DNA from: Casuarius casuarius
Taxonomy: Eukaryota > Chordata > Aves > Casuariiformes > Casuariidae
DNA length: 64,000 bases
Assembly: GCA_003342895.1 (NCBI GenBank)
Contig: PTFA01000314.1
Coordinates: 868,001-932,000, forward strand
Reading direction: 5' to 3'
A program made the position numbers and the translations under genes. Position 1 is the first letter of the stretch, and each line of letters starts with the position of its first letter. Positions 24,603 to 36,968 of this stretch are shown in pieces. Under the pieces are notes generated by a model. It did no database searches. It saw nothing but the letters and a program-made list of their open reading frames with translations, and was not told the DNA's origin.

Positions 24603-27600
24603 ACTTAGATACAGTGACTGTTGTTATATCTTCTCATTAGTGAGTGTAGGCTTGTGTCTAGTATATTTAGCTGATCTTAAGTGACTCATTGCCCTGACAA
24701 TAGCTGGTTTCAGTGATATGACTTGCAGTTGAGCTTCGCCTCTGTTTACTTGGGACAGGATTTCAACTGTAGCTCAAACATCTTATTACATTTTGTATTG
24801 CGCATTCTCGCTGTCTACAGGATTTTTTTTCAACTAGGTTAAGAAAGCTGGAGACAGGAGAGCAACATAAATTTATGGCATGAATACTTCATTTCTAATG
24901 TCTTAGGCTGTTGGAGGCATAGAGGATATCTTACAGGTTATGTAAATTCCACTACAAAGTACATGATATTGCTAAGCTATTTGTATCTTCAACTTTTAGA
25001 AGGGGCTGGAGTAGATATTTTGCTCTGTGCTGACTTTTTAAAAAGTAAAAAGGGTGATTTGCAGAAGCACCAGACTCTAAATATGCGTTCCGACATTTAC
25101 TTTAAAATAGCATGCTACTGTGGATGGTGTTACTACATATTTAATTATCTCCTTTTTTTAAAGGGAATGAAAGTGAATCAGTGCCTGACAAAGCAGTATG
25201 CCTCTGTTTTGTATCCTATGGCAACATGGCTTGATCTTTGCCAATTTTGCGTGAAGACACTAAGAGCTTTTGCTTTTGTTTTTACCTTAGAGGAAATCTA
25301 CTGTTTAGACAAAACCCTTCAGACTTGCAGTTTCTGCAGTCAAAAGATTAGTAAGCCAAACCATAGTACAAGTTCAAGATTTCCAATAACTGGTGATTAA
25401 CTAGNGCTTAGAAGTGAAGCCTGCCATGAGCTTTCAGTTCAAGTCCCTTCAGTTGAACCATTTTATAATGTAATGCTATCAGAATATTTCATAGGCTATG
25501 GAAAAGCAAGGGAATAATAAAATATATGTGCTAGAATTCCCATGTGCTGGTGCATTTCTTTAATTTATCAAGCTTGCTGGTGTGTCTCCTGAAATTTTCA
25601 CCAGAATGATGACTAGTTCTTTAATTACACTTAGAGCTGCGTTGTTGTTGTTTGAAACTACAGATTGAATTTAGTAATGTAAGTGTCATTAATCTGGTGA
25701 AATAAAAATGTCTAGTTTTTTAATAAGGTCTCAATTTAGTGTTTTTAAAGACTCCGAAGAGATTTAATGCTAAAACAGTTGATATAAATCTCTTCCGCTC
25801 CTCTGTAATTGTCTCTCTCAAGTGTGAACCTCTTTTCAAGGGAACTTGGCTCACTCTAATTTGAAAGCTGTTTACTGCCTGCAGGAATTTGATGGTCTCT
25901 CACTTTTATTGTTAAAAGTTGTTAACATCAGAGGTGACCAGGAAACTGAAGTGACAGTTTATATATAAACATTAATTGTCCTTTTTTTTTTCCCCCTTTT
26001 GTAGAACAGTACCACAGAAAGGCCCCAGTCAGGAGTTGGGCTGGATGCCGTACGGATGCTGGGAAACAGCAGAAGTAGAGCCTGTCCAAAAGAATTGAAT
26101 CTTACTGCATTTTAGGCTTTTCATGTGAATTTTGCTAGTCCCCATCTTGGGACTGTGTAACTCTGTCTTGCTTTTTGACCCTGTAAACTGAGGTATATCA
26201 GTCCACTACTTGATTTTGCTGGTTATTGCAAGGCATTGAAAGATCAAGTTCAGTGGTGCTGTATGGTTGCCTGGGCCTTGCATGGTGAGGTTTCATACAG
26301 TGCTAAATGGAGTGGAAATACCCGGTTGTTTCCATGATTATATTTGCTATGGTTTATTCTTGAACAGACTTCAGTCTTTTCTCATGGCATTTAATTTTCC
26401 CCTTTTTTTTGCCAGACTTACTTTTCGTAACAAATCATCAAATCAGTTTGTTTTAGATGAGGAACTGAATGGATTACTTGAGCTGTGTATCTAGAGATAC
26501 AAAACAGACACTGGATTGGCATTGCTTCTTACGGAAATGTGGCTTTTTCATTAAGCTTATGTTCATTCAGGCAAACTTTATTTCCGTGGCCTTTTTTTTC
26601 ATCGTTGATGCCAGTGTCAAGTACATCCAAATTAACTCCCTTCTATGCTCTGTTTCCCAGTATAAGGCATGGAAAAGCTGAGAAAACCTTGCCCTGTGGG
26701 TCAAAATGGAGCTCCCTGCATTGTAGTGTGTATTTAGCCATCTTAATAGTAAATATTGCAGTTAAGAGGCAGCAATATTCACCAGGGAGCTGAATCACTG
26801 CAGTCAGTTTAGAACAACAAAGAGCGGAAACCATACCAGCCTTAAAGATGAATTGGTGCTGCGGTGGTTAAAAAGATATATATTTCTCCTGTTCCGAGTA
26901 GGATTTGGCATTGTTTTCCTTTGAGATTTTCACAAGTCTGTAAATAAAAATGCCTTCAGTTTCCTTGGGGAGCAGCGTAAGGTCTGAGAACATCATTTGC
27001 CATCAGATACTCCTCATTAGCCTGTGGCTGGTATAGAGGCAAGAGGCCGCTGTGCAGAGGGGCAAGTGCGAGTGCTCAGCTTTGGTGCTGGCTCCTTTCC
27101 TCAGCTGAGGCACCCCTTACCTTCTCAGGGTTTGGTGACCCCCTGTCACTGAATTTAGAGAAGTGTAAGCAAATACTGTCTGTCGCAGAGCAGGGCAGGG
27201 AGCCCGCGTATTTGGTAGTGCGGTGCTGGTAGAGGCCGGATGCTCCTGGGTACCACAGCGCAGCTAATGAGCACTGCTGCTTTTCTTCCTTGATATGTGA
27301 GCAGTTTGGCAAGCAGTTGGGGGAAGACAAGGGGCAGCTCATGAGCCCAGCCGCTATCCTGCTTTTTAATTATTACTGTTTCCAAATCCCTTTCAGTATT
27401 CACAGCTCAATTTATGTGCTAATTGGTCCTTCTAATGATCAAAAGATAGAGACTACCAGAGTGGAGGGAGGAGGGGGCGTTTTCCCAGCAGTGCTACTGC
27501 GTAGCCACCATTATCTGTGGCAAATGTTTTTTGCCTTGTGCACCTCAGCTGGTATCAACCAGCGTGTTTTCTGCTGGATCAGGTAGCCTCCAGGGTGAGG

Positions 27601-27790
27601 GCCAGCTTGGGGAGCAGAAACGGTGCGGGGAGAGCCGCTACGGAGGAGCATCGTGCTGCCGGAGCAGGGGGATGCTGAGGCTCGAAGGGAGGCAGGTGCC
27701 CCCGTAGGCTGCAGCATGGAGGGTTTCTGTGGCTGGTGGCGGTGCGTGAGCTTGCAGCTCCTTCACCAGACGGGCGGGCGAGGAACTCCG
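27601..27790. other. CpG-island-like patch in intron 3
   Basis: Hand count over 27601-27780: 123 of 180 bases are G or C (68%), with 13 CpG dinucleotides, against a CpG-poor AT-rich background. This roughly meets the classic short-island composition. GC-rich but less CpG-dense DNA continues to about 28560. There is no convincing open frame or TATA/initiator arrangement. Possible readings are an alternative promoter, an enhancer or a locally GC-biased stretch; the sequence alone does not decide. Confidence 0.6.
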
Positions 27791-28030
27791 CATTGAATGC
27801 ACAGTGAAGCAAACCAGCCCCAGCTCCCCCTCTGGGTACAAAAATAGGGTTCCTTGTGTTCGCCGCTTCTCCTGGTTTCCTGTGCCAGCCTCTTAATTCC
27901 TGCCTCTGATCAGATCCAAGACGGAACAGTGGCCCAGTGCCTTTCAGTGACTGCCTTCTTTTGCTGCCATATCATATGCCAAGACATTTTATTGGAGCTG
28001 CCTACCATGCAGCTATAATTATCGAGTACA

Positions 28031-28200
28031 CATCTGCTCTCCTCCCCTCCCACTCACCCTCTGGTACCTGGTGCTGGGCCTCGCTTCCCCTGCAAACCAC
28101 CTCGCTGCTTCCCAGCGCTCCCTCCTCCCCTTCTGCCCCGCTGGTCCCCCGAGCGCTGGAGAGCTCCCTCCACCGGCATCCCACAGCCCTTTGCACACAC
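28031..28200. repeat. Pyrimidine-rich (C/T) stretch
   Basis: A long interval dominated by C and T on the + strand (for example CTCCTCCCCTCCCACTCACC near 28040), interrupted by isolated purines. It looks like low-complexity intronic sequence. Confidence 0.6.
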
Positions 28201-29674
28201 TTCCAAGCAGCGAAGGCCTTCTTTAAAGCATGTGCTGGCAGTGAATCTTCATGTGGCAACTCTGCAAGGGAAGGGGGTGCTTGAATGCCAGCGTGTGCCT
28301 ATGTGGCTGACTGGCCGTGTCTCCCGTGCTGTCGCTTTGGGGTCCCTTGCAGGTGGAGCTGTCCCCTTCTCTGGGACGGTTTGTGTTGCTCTGACGTAGC
28401 TGTACAGGTGGGAGGGAAGACAAAACGCCCACCCAGCAGCATCCCAGCCACCTCGTCCAGGAGCAGCAGCAGGACCTGGTGTTCCTTTGCCAGCTGAGTG
28501 CTTGGGGCTGGAGAAAAGGCGGGTCNTCCCACTGCAGGAGGCACCGCAAAGAGCAGCATTGTGCTCGAGGGAGTGGGTGAGGGATGACCTTACAAATGCT
28601 GTGAGTTTTCCTTCCCAGAGCTTTCATATAGCTCTGTGTGACAGTGAGGAGTATGGGCACAGCCTAGGCCCTTTGGGAATGTGATGTGCTCTATTTTTAC
28701 AGAAAGACAGCACTTTCTATTTTTTTTCTGGTTGCTAGTCTGCTTCTGAACTGCTTATTTGTTATTTTGGGTCATTTGTGGACAGAGCTTGTAAACCTGT
28801 TTCCAGGGTGGTAGTTTAACGTTTGGCCTGCAAATATGGAGTTGAGAAGCATCCATTTGAATTTTCAGAAGAGTCCATGTAATTTTTGAGGAAACTGTTT
28901 TTCTTGGTGCCTTAGCTTCAGCCAAGAACGTTTTCTTGCTTGCAAGATATCAAGAGAAACTTTTTCTCTCCGTTTTGCTATCCACTGATAACTGGTCAGC
29001 CTTGGAGGTCAGTCTTTTTAAAGAGAAAGCACACATTCTGCACACTCGTTTCTTTTTAATCAGTTCTTTCACATCATTGGCAAGAGATGCTCACCATGAA
29101 GAAAAAATGCAAATCTTCTTTTCACTNCTTGCTATGATAAAACTGATAAAAGAACCTTGAAGTAGAAACTGCTTTCTTAATTTCTTGGTAAGTTTGCGGA
29201 AAGTGAAGGGAGATTATTTGATTTGTTAACAGGACTAGGAAATCTCACTTGGGAGATTGTGCTATCAGTTATGGCAGCATGTCTGCTCAGAAATAAGAGT
29301 CTAGCAAAAATAACCAGATGTGCCTAGTACACTGAAAACAACAGTCATGATACTGTTTTGAATAATATACTACTGAGGGATCTTGCTGGAGGTGAAATAA
29401 GATATAACATGGGAGAATCAAGATTGATATATGAGCATTGAGAACAAAGAAGTAGCTAGGCGCAATGAATGATTATGTTAAAATATTGTTTAGTTTATCT
29501 TCTCCGGAGCCTTCCATGGATCAGAGTTTTTCTAGTCCGTTTCTAAAAGCAGTAATTGTCATTTTTCTTTGTTTTCATGGAAAGTAATGAACTGAACACA
29601 AGCTGATTTGTTTCAAGAAATCTTTTACCCTGTTAACTAGGGGCATAAAGAATTTATGCTGAAAATATGTGTTA

Positions 29675-29698
29675 TGAGCCAGAGTTGTATCTGGCTCA
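29675..29698. repeat. Short perfect inverted repeat (8-bp stem, 8-nt loop)
   Basis: TGAGCCAG at 29675-29682 pairs with CTGGCTCA at 29691-29698 around AGTTGTAT. Seen directly; function unknown. Confidence 0.8.
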
Positions 29699-31427
29699 CA
29701 GTATTTATATTAACCCATCCTTTGGCTTTATCTTTTTTTTTTTAGTAGAATGGATTTTGTCGGGAAGATGTTTGCATCTCTAGAAGTATGTAATGTGTGT
29801 ACTAGAACAAAAGTGCTACACTGTTTGAGAGCAGTATTTGTCAAAAGTAGTCAGTAAATATTAAGTTAAAGTTTTCCCAACTGTCTCTGAAGGCAGGTGA
29901 AAGTAGAGTGGCTGGAGGAGGGCTGGTACTTGGGCTGAGCAACCCTCAGGGGGCACTTCAGCATCATCCAAGCTTGGGGGAAATGTCTGAGTCGAGCATA
30001 CTGCTATCATTAAGTATTTCAGCTTAGACTGTCAATACAGGCAAATCTTGGTGAAGAGTAAGCTTTAGACAACACGTACTAGTTAGTCCTATGGCAAACA
30101 TGGAAAAAGCCCTGGGATTCAGTGACCTGTGAGGTTTCTCTTGCCTAACCTTTTCATATTGTTTATTTTACAGAATGCAATTTATGAAACGGGATAGTTT
30201 TACGGGATTGTTATCCATCTCCAATTCATAGGTCCCAGTTTGGCTCAATCCAGGAGTGACCACGTGTAATTACCATATGATGGCCATATAAAAGTAGTTA
30301 GGGGAGTGGGAAAGAAGGGAGAGGGAGAGAGAAATGGGTAGAGTAGTGGCCAAGTATTTTTCTTCTTGCGGTTATCAATATCGCAGTACTGCAAAGCTAT
30401 GCATGCAGAAAATGTGCAGTTTACTTGAAAATCGTGGCTTTTATAAAACCCAGTGTTTGTTTAATTCCTTGATTAGCCTCTCAGTTTCTGAGCTTTTAGT
30501 TTCCATTTTCAATCTTTTCTTGGCTAATGTGAAGCCTACACAGCTAATTAGAAAAAGAAGGATGAAGGCTGTGATTTTGATGATACTTATATTATAAAAT
30601 ACCAAATATGATGAAAACAGGAGATCTGGCAAAAGTGACAGCAAAAAAACCGAAACCTTTTACAACTGGTTGAACTGCTCAGCTCCAAATTGGAGGGTTT
30701 GCTCCAAGAATCACTAGGATACATTTTCTGGCCTAAATTCAGTGATAGGTGAGCCTAGATTAGCTTAATAAAACCAATTTGGCTTTAGACATAAAGCACT
30801 GAGAAATGTTAATGTCTTTTTTGTTAGAGAGGCCAAGAACTGTACACATCTGCAGAGCAGCCTCACTCTCTGCACCAGTAATAGTCTCTAAGAGGAGTTG
30901 AAATAATAGAGGTGAGTTTTGGGAATATGTACGGCTATATGAATTCTCCATTGACAAGAACATTAGTCCCCAGTGCTGTCACTTCTCAGTCACTTCTGTC
31001 ACTTTTCTTTCCCAGCAAATTAAGGTATTATCCATGGTCTAGTAAATTATTTAAAATCAATATATTTGCCAAGTTCTTATCTTGTCCAGTATGCTTAAGA
31101 TGAAATATTATACAACATGTTTCCAAATGAAGTGTTGCATACATGATAAATAGTCATTAAATTGTGCCTCTCAAATGACATCATACCTAATAATAAATTA
31201 GTAGGTGTTTGCGTCTAAGCAGATCTGTGCAGCTCCCGGGAGTCAATTATTTTGTCAGCCGTTGCTGCTTTATGAAAATAGCAGATTTTTCACCAGAGCC
31301 AGGCAGCTAGCCACAAAGGAGGAACTAGAGTGGATGCTATTGCAAAGAAATTGATATTACAGGAAATGTGGGATTGCAAAGCCAATGTAGGCTAAGTTAA
31401 AACTTGTAGAGAACTTTGAGGCTGATG

Positions 31428-31468
31428 CCCTTTCTTTCTTTTTTTCTTCCTTTTTCTTTATTTTTTGT
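31428..31468. repeat. Pyrimidine tract (CTTT-rich)
   Basis: About 40 bases of almost pure T and C, with TTTC and TTCC units. Degenerate simple repeat. Confidence 0.8.
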
Positions 31469-31961
31469 CCATCTAATTGACAATATCAAATGACCAACAA
31501 TTTAAATGGGGGCGTGCACCTCATTCAAGCTAAGCACATGCTTAATGCTTCGTGGGGAAGAACTTGCTTGTATCCTGACATGCCTAGGAGGAGGATTCTA
31601 GACGTGATTTGTATTTACTTATTTAAAGTGAGATCCCCAGTAGCTAATTGTGCCTAAGGTTAGAAGCTGCCCAGGAAAAGCTGAAAACTGCTTCCTAGTT
31701 CTAACACTATCCTTTATACTTAAAGTTACATTTTATGTATGATGTAGATACTGTAGGCAATAATCTGTAAACAGTCAGTTTGTACGTGTTCGTGTTACAA
31801 TAACACATCATGTATGCCCTGGCCATTTTAGCCGTGTTTTAGAAGAGCTTTGCCTTTTTGTGCTAATGATAGTGCAGAACGCTTCATTATTTTGGGGAAT
31901 GATGAGCAGGTGCCAATTAGAACAATCTTGCGTGACCAATGTAATATTCTTTGCAGCACTA

Positions 31962-31979
31962 GCAGATATTGCAGATATT
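31962..31979. repeat. Tandem duplication, unit GCAGATATT x2
   Basis: Two exact copies of a 9-mer back to back (31962-31970 and 31971-31979). Minor slippage-type duplication. Confidence 0.9.
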
Positions 31980-34900
31980 GATATAGCTGGTATCTTTCCT
32001 CGTAGTCACTTCTCCTAGACCTGTGACGTTATGTAGGAGTTTTAGCACTTTCTCTCATCCTTTTTTTAAGGAAAAATTTCTGTTTTATAACTTTCTCCTC
32101 CTGGCATGTGTGCATTGCATGCGCAGGAGATTGGATCTGGGCAGTAGCTGGAATCTTACTGTTCACTCTCCATTTTGTTAGGAGTGTAGGAAAAAGGATC
32201 ACTGCTAGCAGAGCTGCTTCTCATCCAGTCACTGATGTCCATACGCCATGGCCATCTCCAGACTTTGTTCTTCTCAAAGACTGTGCACCCAAGTGCCTTG
32301 GTGCAGATCCTTCTCTAAACAGATCCAGAAGGTGCTGGGAACCAACATGGGAACCCCTCCAACTCTGCAGGAAACTCCAGGGATCTGTGGGTGCCGGNTT
32401 GTTGGGCGATCTGGCACGCCTCCCTCAGCTCCTCTGGAGCCCCTGCTTCGTGAGGATGGCAGGCAAGGTGTCTGAGAAGCTCTGCTCCTGGATCTGAGAT
32501 GGACTCTGATCCCCCCTCATCTAAAAGAGGAGGGACAACTACAGCTCGCCTAGTGCCAACCCGTGAGGTGCAGGATGTCTGTTCAGGATGTCTACAGCAC
32601 AGCTGATGCGGAGCTGCAGGGACAATGTTGACTTGACTAACAAGGGAAATGCAGGCCTTCAAAGCAGCCCTGTCCCTCATCAGTCTTTCCTTCAGAGAGA
32701 ATTGCTTGAAAGTTTTCCTCAAAAAGTTGCAGCCAAGCATGTCACTGCTTTTCATGTTTTCCTGAACATAGACATAAAGCTGTTACATCTACTAGGTCTT
32801 TTGAGAATGATGTTATGTTTAAATAGGATGACAGCCTGCTTGAAATCCTGAAGACGCTGAAGCAGTATGGATCCAGTACTGAACTGAGAAGAGATGAAAG
32901 GAGGAATAATGGTTTGAAGCAAAGGTTTTGACAAATTCTCAAGCATTGGTGAATCATCACTTGCTGCCAAGATAAGAATCTGTACATGTCCACAAACCTT
33001 TTGGAAAGTGAATGTTTTCCATTTTCTGAGCATGGCCAGAAAATAAAGTCTGGGTAAAGAGTACCTAAAAAGTGACAAGGAGAACTGCTTGTCATGAGTA
33101 AAGCAAGAATGTTGTCTTGCTTGTTAAAAGCATTCGTGACTTGGATTCCCTGCATCCCTGGACTCAGTTCGCTACATGGAGTCATGGAGTGTGTTTCAAA
33201 TGCATAAATTCTTTGCATCATTCACAAAAATGGGTGTTGGATGTCTCGGGAACCTGAGAGACAGATCAGTTCCAGACCGTTTTGAGACTTGTTGTGGCAT
33301 GACAGAGAGATCCCCGGGGTAGTTGATTCTTCTATTAGGAATCAAGCAGATCTCGTTTAAATGTCCTGGTGGGATGAACAAGGTGAAATGAGAAACATGC
33401 AGCACTTGCTAATGCACAGAAACCCCGTGAGGCCTTGCGCTGGTGGTCTTGCCTTTGGCATCAGATGGTGTGTGTGATTGGCCCCATGGGTGCAGCAGGG
33501 GAGCCCTGCTCGTCCTGCAGGCAGCATGGAGCCCACAGCGCTTGCTTGACTCCTCTGAGTGGGCACTGCAAGCTAGCAGATGCTCCTGGCCACTTCTGTG
33601 CCATAGGCTTTCCTGCCCGGTCTTCCACTGCTGTGAATTAATTTGGAGCAGTGCTGTGCCATCTGTCATGATTTTTCTCAAAAGTGGAGCTGATAATTGT
33701 GTTAAATTGATCCTGCAAACAGTAGGGAATGATGATCATCATTTTCCACCTTCTCACCTTTGCAGCTTCTGTAGCGCAGCCTCCTCGATGTGCTAGAGTC
33801 CTATCTAAAGACCTCCTGAAGCCCTAAATGCTATCACTTGAGATACCTAAGGTGATGTGCCAGTGTGAATTAAGGATTTAGCAACTCAGTGCACTCTTTG
33901 ATTTGACACTGTTGGAGTGTTGCCGCTTAATGGAGTGTCTCCTACTTGTTGGCTCTGCTGTTGGCCACTTTTTGCCCAGCGGACCTCTTGTTTTGGGTGA
34001 AGATGACTCATAAGCAGCAGATGACATACTTTTAGGATTTTTTTTTTGTTTTTGTTTCTTTCTTTCCCTTTGAGGTTACAGAGGAGTCAGAGACCTTTGG
34101 AAGAGAAGGGCTCTTTCTGACACCCTCCCTGACCGCTCCTCACATGTCGATATTTCAAGCTTGTTATTTTTAAATAGCATGAAAGTAATAGGAAGTTAGG
34201 TTAGAAATGGATCGTGTTTACATCCCAGGCAGTCAGCAGTCGTCTCATTTGCTTGCTCTGAATTCACCTTGCTGCATGTGAATCCAAAAGCTGATGTATT
34301 GAGTCTCTCGCTTTAGCTGAGGTATCCAGTTCAGTTGTCCTTATAAGTCACCATACATCTAATTCCAGTAACGTGTATGTGCTGTGTGTTAGAGGACACT
34401 GCAGAACTCAAAATGATGAGATTCTTGAAATAAAAATACCAGCTTTGTTTTTCTCTTTATGAAGAGGAACACATACGGTCCATTGGTGATTTACAGCTCT
34501 GAAATGTCTTTCTAAATCCTGTCCAGAAGACTAAGGCATTTACCATATTAATGACAAAACNGCTCAGGTCTCTATGGTGGTACTTGCTGAGGCTTTTGCT
34601 TTCTCTCAGGGTTCTTCTGGTGACAGCAGTGCAGCCTCTTCCTATAGAAAACAATACTTTTTCCTCAATGGACAGCAGAAATAAGCATTAATGTTGTATA
34701 TCTAAGCACCAGAAATGGAGTTAGCCTGGAAAGGAGGGCAGTACGGGAAGAGCTCATAAAGTTACTATAGCATGCACGCTGTTGCATGTTGAATGAATTG
34801 TATGCATCCAGTATTTTGAGGCTTGATGCAAGAGTCACCAGATGCATACTTGTCGCCTCTGCAGAGCAAGATACACAAGGTAGCCTTAATGTCTCTTAAG

Positions 34901-36300
34901 TATATCTACAGAGGAGTGGGCAGGCCAAAAAGAGGAGAGCAGAAAGTGTGAGAACTGAACCGCAGTGGCAAGCTGAATGGGAGAAGTAGGTTTTGAGGAG
35001 GAAATTTGGGGAAAAGAGGTGGGAGAGACTCAGAGGGCACATGGATGTCTTGAAAAACTACCTTTTGACTCCACTGATACTTCTACTTGGGATTTGAATG
35101 ACAATATGGATCTACAGGATGGAGAAAACATAAAAGTAAGAAGTAGTGGTTAGTACTAGGGGGTGGGAGTTGTTAAATGTGTGAACAACCAGNAAATAAT
35201 CTCTGGATAAAGAAGATTTTGTAATGGAGGTTTTGTAAAACAAAAGAAATTGGCCTTTTAAGAATAAAGCAAGAATATTATTTTTACCCGTTCAAACATA
35301 TTGTGTTTTCTTTGATTACCTGTGGCTGGATTCAGTTCCCTACATCAGCACTTTTAAGCAAACATGAATGCAGCCTTGTAAGATTGTTACAGCTATTACC
35401 TGGTTTAGGAAGGAAACCTACTTTCTTGCAGTATTGCTGGCAGTAATGAAAACAATAGTGTTTTCATCATGTGTGGGGAAAAATATGCTTGTTCTAGGTG
35501 AGTGGAGAAATCGTTTTTGTTGCTTCAGTATTAGCAATAGAAATATAAATTCTGTAGTCAGAAAAGAGAATGTGACCTTGAAATATCCTTAACTCTGCCC
35601 CCTTGTGCATGTTCAGTTTGCTCTGCTAATCTTTCCTTCTCTAAAACCNTATTTAAGAGAAATGATGAGTAAGCCTCGCGAAGCAATCTTAAATCTCTCC
35701 ATGCGCTTCTGCTCTCTGAATGCTTGGTTTCTGTTGCAACACCTGAAGCATGTTGGGATATTGTGTTATTTGTCATGTTCTCATTAGTTTATTTTTGTAT
35801 GGGTAGTTTTTGTTGCTCATATGTATAACAGAAGCCAGTGGTTTTTAATTGTCAGAGTTCAGTGCAATGATTTTGAGTGTGAATTAGAATCTAATATGAA
35901 GGTGTTTCAATAGTCTCTGTTCATATATCTGATGAACTTCAAGCACTGTGTTTTGAGGAGTGTAGGAGCTGACCCAAATTCTTGAGACATTTGTAGGAAC
36001 CCAGCTGGAGAGTTCTTTTAAGTGACCCGTATCCTACTGAAAGCTGAACCCTCATAATCAGAAAGGCAGGCATGTTTTCAGGTGCTCGTGTTGGCCACTA
36101 AAAGGTGTAGTCACCAGTTTTGCAAGTCTTACCCTTTATTCCACTTCAACCCATAAAATCTCACTGTTTTTTCCTGTGTTCTCTTCTGGCTAGAAACTAG
36201 TTATGGAGAATTCAAGGTGGGAAGTGCCATTCCCTCTCTGCACCCAAAGGAAGCTGGGAAGAGAGGAGGCTTCCAAACTGGAAGTCCAGTTTTAAAAACT

Positions 36301-36346
36301 CTCAATATCTTGGAGAATGGAGATATCTCAATATCTCAAGATGGAG
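36301..36346. repeat. Imperfect period-26 duplication beginning CTCAATATCT
   Basis: CTCAATATCT occurs at 36301-36310 and 36327-36336. Each copy is followed by a purine-rich GGAGA/GATGGAGAG segment. This looks like an old local duplication. Confidence 0.6.
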
Positions 36347-36904
36347 AGCTTGCTTCAGCATGTGTGTTAGGCCTTGAAGATGCAGCCATTGCTGTGCTTT
36401 GTTGAGCAGAGCTCTCTGAATACCTGCCCAGAGGTTTATACTGTTGGTATTAAGTCGGTGCTTTTTCGAAAACACAGGCTGGGGCGGTGGGTGTAGATCC
36501 CCTGGCTGTGTTTGGATGCTGTGCCTATCTAAAAGGCAAAAGCCTGTGCTGAAATGCTCAGCCTGGTCTCGCCTGTTAACTTCAGCATAACTATCAGGGC
36601 GTTTTCTGATTCGCTGATTTATGTAGGCACCCAAATAAAAATTGAGACACTAATTTAAAGCGAATTCTTCAAAAGAGAGTTGTGGGGGCAGGGTGTCATG
36701 CTCCCACTGAAAGTTCAGTCTTACGCTTTAGACTTATGGCTTGAATGTGTTATTAAAAGTGTGCTCTTAGGAAGATGCACAGCCTGACATCTGAGGACTA
36801 AATAAGAAGTGGAGAGAATTGATCTAAAGCTGGGGAAAACATTGTTGTATAATGTGAATGTATCCACCTCTGCATGAAGAGTAGAGGTTGGGATATTTAA
36901 AGTC

Positions 36905-36968
36905 CTTCTCCTGACCTTGAGCAAGTTGCTCTCTTTCTTTCGTCAGTTTAGTCTGTTCATACCGTATT
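36905..36968 (+). repeat. Probable MIR fragment (sense)
   Basis: GACCTTGAGCAAGTTGCT at 36913-36930 differs at two of 18 positions from the MIR segment GACCTTGGGCAAGTTACT. It is followed, at about the right spacing, by GTCAGTTTAGTCTGTTCA (36942-36959), resembling the CTCAGTTTCCTCATCTGTA part. Only this part of the element is recognisable. A short chance match is the alternative. Confidence 0.5.

Larger units (their letters stand above)
24603..36900. other. EPHA5: Intron 3, third section: no gene seen
   Basis: AT-rich intron. The 145-codon open frame at 24963-25400 (+) has no recognisable domain and no coding context. The interval 27600-28560 is GC-rich and contains the CpG-dense patch listed separately, followed by a pyrimidine-rich stretch at about 28030-28200. 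A pyrimidine tract lies at 31428-31468. Around 32110-33640 several longer frames are open on both strands, without a family I can name. Confidence 0.6.

Noticed and set aside
24963..25400. 145-codon + strand open frame as a gene
   Set aside because: Hydrophobic and cysteine-scattered composition typical of translated AT-rich DNA, with no domain, no splice context and no related neighbour.
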